Below are positions 58,500-64,000 of a DNA stretch of 64,000 nucleotides, in pieces (positions within the stretch are counted from its first letter, which is position 1; the number at the start of each line of letters is the position of its first letter). The notes under the pieces were generated by a model. That model ran no database searches. It worked only from the letters and a program-made list of their open reading frames with translations, and had not been told where the DNA came from. The position numbers and the translations under genes are program-made. Origin of the DNA: Microbacterium yannicii (GTDB lineage: Bacteria; Actinomycetota; Actinomycetes; Actinomycetales; Microbacteriaceae); contig NZ_JAMXMB010000040.1 in assembly GCF_024055635.1 (NCBI RefSeq), positions 62,001 through 126,000 of the forward strand, given 5' to 3'.

Positions 58500-59273
58500 T
58501 CAGCCCGCAGCCGGCAGTACGAGCGAGATGCCGAGCGCGATCATCACGACGGCGATGACCGCGTCGAGGAGACGCCACGCGCGCGGCGTCGAGAGCCAGC
58601 GGCCGAGCAGTCGTGCTCCGAACGCGAGACCGAAGAACCAGACGACGCTCCCGGCCATGGCGCCGGCGGCGAAGAGCCAGCGGGCGTCTCCGTGCGTGTT
58701 CGCGACCGTCCCGAGGAGGAACACGGTGTCGAGGTACACATGAGGGTTGAGCCACGTGAGCGCCAGGCACGTGAGCACGACGGAGACCAGTCGCGTGCGG
58801 GGGGCCGCAGGCGAGATTGTGCGGATGTCGCTGCGCACCTGCTCCGCCGAGACATCGGGCTCGAGGAGGAACTCGCTCGTGCCGGTGCGGGCCGGCTCGA
58901 CGGACGCGGCGCGGCGCCGGGAGGTGACATCGGGCGGGGTCGTCGCTTCTTCAGGCTCTTCGGTGGCGTCCGCCCCCAGAGCCGCGCCCGTCGGCTTCCA
59001 CGCGCGTCGTGCGGCCAGTACACCATAGGCGACCAGGAACAGTGCACCGGCCCAGCGGACCACGTCGATCAGCCAGGGCACGGCCTCCAGCACGAAGCCG
59101 ACCCCCGACACGCCCAGGGCGATGAGGACGGCATCCGAGACGGCGCAGATCGCCGCCACCGCGAGCAGGTGTTCCCGGCGGAGACCCTGCCGCAGCACGA
59201 ACAGGTTCTGCGCGCCGATCGCGATGATGAGCGACAGACCGAGGCCGAGACCGGCGAGGACGGGAGAGAGCAT
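58500..59273 (-). CDS. LysE/ArgO-family amino acid exporter
   Basis: 257 aa, about six helices. LGLGLSLIIAIGAQNLFVLR at the N-terminus, then REHLLAVAAICAVSDAVLIA and the late ALTWLNPHVYLDTVFLLGTV are LysE hallmarks. A ~75-residue polar loop in the middle (about 107-170) is longer than usual. Exports basic amino acids. ATG 59273 follows TACCGT (59285-59280) by 6 nt: leaderless; the longer frame to 59375 overlaps the divergent regulator and is rejected. Probably activated by the LysG-like gene product. Confidence 0.9.
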   Translation of the reverse strand: MLSPVLAGLGLGLSLIIAIGAQNLFVLRQGLRREHLLAVAAICAVSDAVLIALGVSGVGFVLEAVPWLIDVVRWAGALFLVAYGVLAARRAWKPTGAALGADATEEPEEATTPPDVTSRRRAASVEPARTGTSEFLLEPDVSAEQVRSDIRTISPAAPRTRLVSVVLTCLALTWLNPHVYLDTVFLLGTVANTHGDARWLFAAGAMAGSVVWFFGLAFGARLLGRWLSTPRAWRLLDAVIAVVMIALGISLVLPAAG

Positions 59274-59317
59274 CCTTCGACGGTACGAGCGGCGGCAGCA
59301 GTAGTCCAGCTCACGGT

Positions 59318-59345
59318 TCTTCAGTACCATTAGCGGGACTGAAGA
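59318..59345. promoter_or_regulatory. LysR-type inverted repeat TCTTCAGT-N12-ACTGAAGA
   Basis: Perfect 8-bp arms (59318-59325 and 59338-59345). It lies between the lysE-like and lysG-like starts, with the second arm ending at the regulator's ATG. Fits autorepression of the regulator and, from upstream, activation of the exporter. Confidence 0.5.
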
Positions 59346-60235
59346 TGCGGATTCCGTTCGAGCTGGCTGAGACACTCGCCGTCGTCGTCGACGAAGGCAC
59401 CCTCGACGCGGCCGCCCGCCGACTGCACGTCACACCGTCGGCCGTCAGCCAGCGGATCAAGGCGCTCGAGGAGCAGCTGGGGCGGCTGGTGCTCGTGCGC
59501 TCCAAGCCGGTGCGGGCGACGGAAGCCGGGGCGTCGGTGATCCGCCTGGCGCGACAGCTGGCGCTGCTCGAGCACGACGCCCTCGCCGAGCTCGGCGCGG
59601 ACGACGGCGAGACGGCGCTCACCAGCGTGCCGCTCGCGGTCAACGCCGATTCGCTGGCCACGTGGTTCCTCGCGCCGATCGCGGACCTGGCGCGGCGGCA
59701 TCCCGTCGTCTTCGATCTGCACCGCGACGACCAGGACTTCACCGCGGGACTGCTCGAATCGGGCACGGTGATGGGGGCAGTCACCTCGAGGCAGGCGCCG
59801 GTCGCAGGATGCCGCTCCTCGGCGCTCGGCGCGATGCGCTACGAGGCGGTCGCCACTGCGGGCTATGTCGCGCGATGGCTGACGGGGGAGCGCACCGAGG
59901 ATCTCTCGAATGCGCCGCTCGTCGACTTCGACCGCCGCGACGACCTGCAGAACGCCTGGCTCGCGCGGCAGGGGGTCGATCCGGCACGCCCGCCGCGGCA
60001 CTACGTGCCCGCGTCGAACGACTTCGCGGCGGCCGTGCGACTCGGCCTGGGGTGGGCGATGCTGCCGCGGTTCCAGTCGCACGATGCGCTGGAGCGCGGC
60101 GAGCTGGTGCTGCTGGGCGGCCCGCCGGTCGACGTCGCCCTGCACTGGCAGCAGTGGAACCTGCGCTCGCCGCTGCTCGACGCGATCGCCGACGCGGTGG
60201 TGACCGAGGGCCGTCGCGTGCTCGCCCCGGTCTGA
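59345..60235 (+). CDS. LysR-family regulator, LysG/ArgP type
   Basis: 296 aa. N-terminal HTH FELAETLAVVVDEGTLDAAA then RRLHVTPSAVSQRIKALEEQ, and the LysG/ArgP-type effector domain (SVPLAVNADSLATWFLAPIA, DDLQNAWLARQ, VPASNDFAAAVRLGLGWAML). The divergent LysE exporter is its expected target, activated by lysine, arginine or histidine. The start ATG is part of the inverted operator. Confidence 0.93.
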   Translation: MRIPFELAETLAVVVDEGTLDAAARRLHVTPSAVSQRIKALEEQLGRLVLVRSKPVRATEAGASVIRLARQLALLEHDALAELGADDGETALTSVPLAVNADSLATWFLAPIADLARRHPVVFDLHRDDQDFTAGLLESGTVMGAVTSRQAPVAGCRSSALGAMRYEAVATAGYVARWLTGERTEDLSNAPLVDFDRRDDLQNAWLARQGVDPARPPRHYVPASNDFAAAVRLGLGWAMLPRFQSHDALERGELVLLGGPPVDVALHWQQWNLRSPLLDAIADAVVTEGRRVLAPV

Positions 60236-60273
60236 ACCGCTTCGAGGGGGTGATGGGGGAGGGCGAGTGGGGG

Positions 60274-61296
60274 TCAGCCGTCGCTCACGCGCAGCACGAC
60301 CTTGCCGCGGGTGTGGCCGGTCTCGAGGGCGCGATGCGCCTCCGGTGCCTCGCCGAGCTCGAAGACCTGGTCGATGTAGACCTGCACCGAGCCGGAATCC
60401 AGCAGCCGGGCGATGGTCGCGAGCGCACCGCCGTCGGGGATGACCTTGTACGACGTGACGCGCACGCCCGCCTCCTCCGCCGCCTCGGCGTAGCCCGGCC
60501 ACGAACCGGTCGGCACGAGCACGTACAGACCTCCGGCGCGCAGCACGCCCAGCGATCGGGTGGCCGTCTCGGCCTGCACGTTGCCGACCAGGTCGATGAC
60601 CACATCGACCTCGCCGACGACCTCTTCGAACCTCGTCGTGGTGTAGTCGATGACCACGGCGGCGCCGAGCTCCCGCAGCCACGCCGCGTTGCGCGCTGAT
60701 GCGGTGACGGTGACGTGGGCGCCGAAGTACGCGGCGAACTGCACCGCGAAATGACCCACACCGCCGCTGCCGGCGTGGATCAGCATGCGCTGCCCCTCGT
60801 GCGCGTGAGCGGTCTCGACGACCAGCCCCCATGCGGTGAGCGCGGCCAGCGGCACACCTGCTGCTTCGACGTGCGAGAGCGCCGCCGGCTTGCGCGCGAC
60901 CGAGAGGGAGGGCGCCACCACGTACTCCGCGTACGTGCCGCCGGTGCGAGGGAACGACGCCATGCCGAACACCTCGGTGCCCGGCGGAAAGGCGTGCGCC
61001 TCGTAGGGGCTCTTCACCACGATGCCGCTGAAGTCGTATCCGAGGGTGGCCGGGTACGCGTCGATGGCGCCCGCCACTCCGGCGCCGGCGCGGGTCTTCG
61101 CGTCGATCGGATTGACCCCCGCGGCGACCACCCGCACCAGCAGCTCGCTGAGCACGGGGGAGGGGACGGGAACGGATGCCGCGCGCAGCGCGTCCGGCGC
61201 GCCGGCGGCGTCCACGACCATGGCGCGCATGGCGGCGGGCGGTTCTGCCACGGGGGCAAGCGGTGCTTCGGGTGTCGATCGCAGCGGTCGGATCAT
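60274..61296 (-). CDS. NADP-dependent quinone oxidoreductase/zinc-type alcohol dehydrogenase-like protein
   Basis: 340 aa MDR protein of the quinone-reductase group: LLVRVVAAGVNPIDAKTRAG, LGYDFSGIVV, GGTYAEYVVAPSLSVARKPA, AAGVPLAALTAWGLVVETAH and the NADPH-binding LIHAGSGGVGHFAVQFAAYF with the GSGGVG loop. No zinc-ligand Cys cluster, as usual for quinone reductases. ATG 61296 has GGAAGGAG upstream. Stands alone between the LysG-type gene and the GntR gene. Confidence 0.9.
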   Translation of the reverse strand: MIRPLRSTPEAPLAPVAEPPAAMRAMVVDAAGAPDALRAASVPVPSPVLSELLVRVVAAGVNPIDAKTRAGAGVAGAIDAYPATLGYDFSGIVVKSPYEAHAFPPGTEVFGMASFPRTGGTYAEYVVAPSLSVARKPAALSHVEAAGVPLAALTAWGLVVETAHAHEGQRMLIHAGSGGVGHFAVQFAAYFGAHVTVTASARNAAWLRELGAAVVIDYTTTRFEEVVGEVDVVIDLVGNVQAETATRSLGVLRAGGLYVLVPTGSWPGYAEAAEEAGVRVTSYKVIPDGGALATIARLLDSGSVQVYIDQVFELGEAPEAHRALETGHTRGKVVLRVSDG

Positions 61297-61409
61297 CGTG
61301 CCGCACTCCTTCCGCGGGGGTGCCGGCGTCGGCACCAGAACTGAACCCGGTGCAGACAGTCAACCGTGCGTTCGTCTCACCCGTGTTACGCGGGTGCTAC
61401 CGGTGGGGG

Positions 61410-62123
61410 TCAGTCGAAGACCCGGAGGAGCCGCTCCATCGATCGCTCGACGTGAGTGCGCATCGCCGACTCGGCGCCTGCCGGATCGGACGCCGCGATC
61501 GCCTCCGCGATGGCCGCATGCTCTGCGACGGTGTCTGCGACGTACGAGCCGGTGTAGGCGAGCCGGAACGTGTGGAGGTGGCAGTGCGTGCGCGCATACG
61601 CGAGGCGCACCGTGTCGTTGTGCGCGGCGCGGAACACCTTGTCGTGCAAGCGCACGTCGTGCTGCGACAGCGTCGCATACGCGTCGGACTGTCCGACGGC
61701 GACCTGGGCGAGATCGATCTCGGCGAGGAGGTCCTGTGCTTCGGCGGGGCGTCGCCGTTGCGCAGCACGCGCGGCGGTGCCCGGCTCCAGCAGGAGCCGC
61801 AGCTCGAAGAGATCGACCAGCTCCTCGCGTGCGAGCAGGTCGGTCGTGCGGTATCCCTTCAGAGGGTGCTTCTCGACGAGCCCGTCGGATTCCAGACGCG
61901 CGAGCGCCTCTCGGATGGGCGTCGGCGAGACGTCGAATCGCCGCGCCAGCTCTCCGGCATTGACCCGGGCATCCGGCGGGATGGTCCCGTCCATGATGGC
62001 CTGCTGGAGGACCGCGTAGATCTCGTCGCCGAGCATGACGCGGGCGCTCGAACCCAGCGAGGGCAGTTGATCCATTGCCGACACGAGCACCTCCGGCTTG
62101 ACAGCTGGCTTCTTGATGGCCAC
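61410..62123 (-). CDS. GntR-family regulator, FCD (FadR) subfamily
   Basis: 237 aa. Winged helix LGDEIYAVLQQAIMDGTIPP then NAGELARRFDVSPTPIREAL, followed by an all-helical FCD effector domain (VDLFELRLLLEPGTAARAAQ; metal-ligand-like residues in HDVRLHDKVFRAAHN and HAAIAEAI). Divergent from the sugar-acid genes it presumably represses. GTG 62123 overlaps the strong -10-like TATAGT (62127-62122), so the true start may be GTG 62084, which has GGAGG 5 nt upstream and still keeps the whole HTH. Confidence 0.88.
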   Translation of the reverse strand: MAIKKPAVKPEVLVSAMDQLPSLGSSARVMLGDEIYAVLQQAIMDGTIPPDARVNAGELARRFDVSPTPIREALARLESDGLVEKHPLKGYRTTDLLAREELVDLFELRLLLEPGTAARAAQRRRPAEAQDLLAEIDLAQVAVGQSDAYATLSQHDVRLHDKVFRAAHNDTVRLAYARTHCHLHTFRLAYTGSYVADTVAEHAAIAEAIAASDPAGAESAMRTHVERSMERLLRVFD

Positions 62124-62150
62124 TATAGCGTTCGAAATATCAAATACGAT
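62122..62150. promoter_or_regulatory. AT-rich promoter/operator between GntR and dehydratase genes
   Basis: Minus-strand -10 TATAGT (62127-62122) followed upstream by the imperfect dyad TCGAAATATCAAATACGA (62132-62149). It is the most AT-rich spot in the neighbourhood and the likely GntR-type binding site controlling both directions. Confidence 0.45.
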
Positions 62151-62186
62151 TTTTCACATTCACTTCCTGCTATGGAGGCGTCAACG

Positions 62187-62243
62187 ATGAGAAGCACACA
62201 GCGCGCACGCGCGGGAGCGGCCCCGCGGGCCAGGCGCACGTGA
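62187..62243 (+). CDS. 18-codon Arg-rich leader ORF
   Basis: ATG 62187 with GGAGG (62174-62178) 8 nt upstream. The product MRSTQRARAGAAPRARRT has six Arg. Its stop TGA overlaps the GTG start of the dehydratase gene (GTGA at 62240-62243), and that GTG has no ribosome site of its own. Probably a translated leader that couples to the enzyme gene. Confidence 0.45.
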   Translation: MRSTQRARAGAAPRARRT

Positions 62244-63343
62244 GCAGCGTCATGGGCCACACGATCACCGCCGCGCGGGCGCGCCTCGTCGACGTCGCCG
62301 TCGAGACGGAGCGGACCGATGCCGTTCAGGCCTTCGTCAAGCAGGAGACGATCTTCGTCGATGTGACCACCAGCGACGGCCTGCAGGGGCTGGGCTACTC
62401 CTACACGATCGGGACGGGAGGTCGCGCGGTGCTCTCCATGCTGCGCGACCACCTTCTCCCGCTCCTGATCGGGGAGGAGGCGGACCGGATCGAGGCGGTG
62501 TGGCACCGCCTCTTCTCCGCCACCCGCGCGACGACGACCGGCGCCATCACCTCGCTCGCTCTCGCCGCGGTCGACACCGCGCTCTGGGACGTCGCCTGCC
62601 GGCGTGCCTCACTCCCGCTGTGGCGGCTCGCCGGAGGCTTCCGCCGGGAAGTGCCGCTGTACGACACCGAGGGCGGCTGGCTGCATCTGCCGGCGGAGGA
62701 CCTCGTCGAAGGTGCGCTCGCGTCGCAGCGAGCGGGCCTCGGCGGCGTCAAGATCAAGGTCGGCAAGCCGACGGGTCACGAAGACCGTGAGCGGCTGCAG
62801 GCGGTGAGGGATGCCGTGGGCCCTGGCTTCGACATCATGGTCGATGCGAACCAGTCGATGACCTCCGCCGAGGCCATCCGGCGCGCCAGGCTGTGGGGGG
62901 AACTCGACCTCGGCTGGATCGAAGAGCCTCTCCCCGCCGACGACATCGAGGGCCATGTGCGCCTCTCCCGATCGACGAGCACACCCATCGCGGTGGGAGA
63001 GTCGATGTATTCCATCGCGCAGTTCCGCGAGTATCTCGACCGCGGCGCCGCCGGCATCGTGCAGGTCGACGTCGCGCGGGTCGGCGGGATCACCCCCTGG
63101 CTGAAGGTCGCCCACCTTGCGGAGGCGTTCAATGTCAGCGTCTGCCCCCACTTCCTGATGGAACTGCACGTCAGTCTCGTCGCCGCCGTGCCCAACGGGC
63201 GCTACGTCGAGCACATCCCGCAGCTGCGCGCCCTCACGCGCAGCGAGATGACCGTCGACGCGGGCCGTGCGCTCGCACCCGAGGCCGTGGGACTGGGCAT
63301 CGACTGGGATCACGACGCCATCGACGACAGGACCGTCGCATGA
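62240..63343 (+). CDS. Enolase-superfamily sugar-acid dehydratase (mandelate racemase subgroup)
   Basis: 367 aa. N-terminal capping domain, then a barrel with GGVKIKVGKPTGHEDRERLQ (KxK catalytic Lys), MVDANQSMTSAEAIRRARLW (first metal Asp), LGWIEEPLPADDIEGH (Glu), IAVGESMYSIAQFREYL (Glu) and VDVARVGGITPWLKVAHLAE with VCPHFLMELH (His). This is the MR/sugar-acid dehydratase pattern; with the amidohydrolase downstream it suggests L-fuconate-, L-rhamnonate- or galactonate-type catabolism. GTG 62240 (ATG 62252 alternative). Confidence 0.88.
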   Translation: MSSVMGHTITAARARLVDVAVETERTDAVQAFVKQETIFVDVTTSDGLQGLGYSYTIGTGGRAVLSMLRDHLLPLLIGEEADRIEAVWHRLFSATRATTTGAITSLALAAVDTALWDVACRRASLPLWRLAGGFRREVPLYDTEGGWLHLPAEDLVEGALASQRAGLGGVKIKVGKPTGHEDRERLQAVRDAVGPGFDIMVDANQSMTSAEAIRRARLWGELDLGWIEEPLPADDIEGHVRLSRSTSTPIAVGESMYSIAQFREYLDRGAAGIVQVDVARVGGITPWLKVAHLAEAFNVSVCPHFLMELHVSLVAAVPNGRYVEHIPQLRALTRSEMTVDAGRALAPEAVGLGIDWDHDAIDDRTVA

Positions 63344-63353
63344 TTGCGACATC

Positions 63354-63404
63354 ATGAGCAAGGTCATCATGGACCACATCCACGGATCGGAGGCCCCGGC
63401 ATGA
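63354..63404 (+). CDS. 16-codon ORF in an overlapping ATGA chain
   Basis: ATG 63354 to TGA 63404, product MSKVIMDHIHGSEAPA. It has no ribosome site. A five-codon ORF (63340-63357, MIATS) starts inside the dehydratase stop and overlaps this ATG by 4 bp; this one overlaps the next (63401) by 4 bp. May be translated only by reinitiation, or may be chance. Confidence 0.25.
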   Translation: MSKVIMDHIHGSEAPA

Positions 63405-63487
63405 CTCTCGACACCCGCCGGCGTCGTAACGTGCGCAGCAGCGGCCGGACCCGGCCACGCGACGCCCCGGAAGGGGCGCAGCGGTGA
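63401..63487 (+). CDS. 28-codon Arg-rich leader ORF
   Basis: ATG 63401 with GGAGG (63389-63393) 7 nt upstream. The product begins MTLDTRRRRNVRSSGRTRPR and ends DAPEGAQR; nine Arg in 28 residues. Its stop overlaps the GTG of the amidohydrolase (GTGA at 63484-63487). It mirrors the arrangement before the dehydratase gene. Confidence 0.45.
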   Translation: MTLDTRRRRNVRSSGRTRPRDAPEGAQR

Positions 63488-64000
63488 CGGGCATCATCGA
63501 CGCGCACACCCACATCTGGGATCGCCGCACCGGGGACTACACCTGGCTGACTGCGGAGTACGGGCCCATCCACCGCGACTTCGCCCTCGAGGACTTCGCG
63601 CATGAGCGTGAGCAGCTGGGGGTCGATGCCGTCGTGCTGGTGCAGGCGGCCGACACCGCCGGCGATACGGACCGCATGCTCGCCGCCGCCGAGCGGCACC
63701 GCGAGGTGGCCGGCGTGGTGGCCTGGCTGCCTCTGGCCGATCCCGGGCTGCCTCGGGTGCTCGAGCAGAGACTGGCCACTCGTCGCGTCGTCGGCGTGCG
63801 CGCACTCGTCCACGAGATGGCCGACCGCGAGTGGCTGCTCCGGTCCGACGTGGCCGCAGGGCTCGACGCGGTGGCAGCGGCGGAGCTGCCATTCGATCTC
63901 GTGACCTCCGGCCCCGAGGCGCTGTCGCTGGTGCCCCGGCTCGTCGAGCGGCATCCGACCCTGCGCATCGTCATCGATCACCTCGGCAAGCCGCCGGTGG
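63484..64000 (+). CDS. Amidohydrolase, L-fuconolactonase-like (partial)
   Basis: Cut by the right edge; 172 residues visible. IIDAHTHIWDRRTGDYTWLT has the metal-binding HxH of the COG3618 group, followed by IHRDFALEDFAHEREQLGVD, VVLVQAADTAGDTDRMLAAA, GVVAWLPLADPGLPRVLEQR and LRIVIDHLGKPPV. This family hydrolyses sugar lactones such as L-fuconolactone and 4-sulfomuconolactone. GTG 63484 also has GGAAGGGG upstream. With the dehydratase it fits lactonase then dehydratase in sugar-acid breakdown. Confidence 0.88.
   Translation, partial: MTGIIDAHTHIWDRRTGDYTWLTAEYGPIHRDFALEDFAHEREQLGVDAVVLVQAADTAGDTDRMLAAAERHREVAGVVAWLPLADPGLPRVLEQRLATRRVVGVRALVHEMADREWLLRSDVAAGLDAVAAAELPFDLVTSGPEALSLVPRLVERHPTLRIVIDHLGKPPV

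Overview
The window is a 64-kb piece of a high-GC actinobacterial chromosome, most likely from Microbacteriaceae (Microbacterium-like). Reasons: very high GC; the frequent word GGATGCCGC/GCGGCATCC; an actinobacterial tRNA-Trp–secE–nusG–rplK–rplA block; a RamB-type regulator beside glyoxylate-shunt genes; MaoC/HadA-HadB-like dehydratases next to murB; and many first genes with a TANNNT -10 box only 6-7 nt before the start codon, as expected of leaderless actinobacterial mRNAs. No rRNA, phage, insertion sequence or CRISPR was recognised. Coordinates and translations were read by eye, with no database search.

Layout. 1-8746 (minus): a coupled flavin-monooxygenase operon (flavin reductase, two LLM monooxygenases, FAD/NAD(P) protein), then a peptide/opine-type ABC importer running off the left edge; a second FMN reductase is divergent. 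9487-12746: HxlR regulator and SRPBCC gene facing each other over a 15-bp inverted operator pair, two small genes (one behind a LexA-like box), and an MHS-family MFS transporter. 12820-20850: a divergent locus with a CDP-alcohol phosphatidyltransferase unit on minus and seven overlapping plus genes (BchC-like dehydrogenase, degenerate PTPS-like protein, glycosyltransferase, methyltransferase, flippase-like membrane protein, RibD-like reductase, LtaS-like phosphatase/sulfatase). This is the best candidate for an undescribed pathway. 20874-27785: rhomboid protease, GNAT, VNTR, a hydrolase–pterin dehydratase–VOC fusion, a CPH-type copper ATPase behind a CsoR-like site, a DUF2510 membrane protein and a TauE/SafE permease.

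27786-33443: HadA/HadB-like pair, murB, a long array of the palindrome GGCGANTCGCC, a DUF559-type endonuclease-like gene and an aminotransferase. 33601-38029: DrrAB-type ABC exporter and a NarL-family two-component system. 38038-43100: aceB-aceA (minus) divergent from ramB. 43291-51659: PucR regulator divergent from a putrescine/GABA operon (gabT, amine oxidase, universal stress protein, APC permease, succinate-semialdehyde dehydrogenase), which feeds succinate into the TCA cycle beside the glyoxylate shunt. 51809-53451: PPOx-type protein and FAD monooxygenase. 53610-56602: tRNA-Trp, secE, nusG (with a ~210-residue acidic extension), rplK, rplA. 56724-61296: nitronate monooxygenase, acylphosphatase, DUF1801 protein, LysE/LysG-like exporter and regulator pair, quinone oxidoreductase. 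61410-64000: GntR regulator divergent from an enolase-superfamily sugar-acid dehydratase and an amidohydrolase (cut by the right edge), with short Arg-rich ORFs in stop-start overlap ahead of both.

The window is rich in intergenic repeats: the GGCGANTCGCC array, a 7-mer/13-mer VNTR, long inverted repeats built on GAGACCGGGGAATC, and a repeat family (GGTCGCTGAG...GAAG) that has also entered coding sequences in frame.
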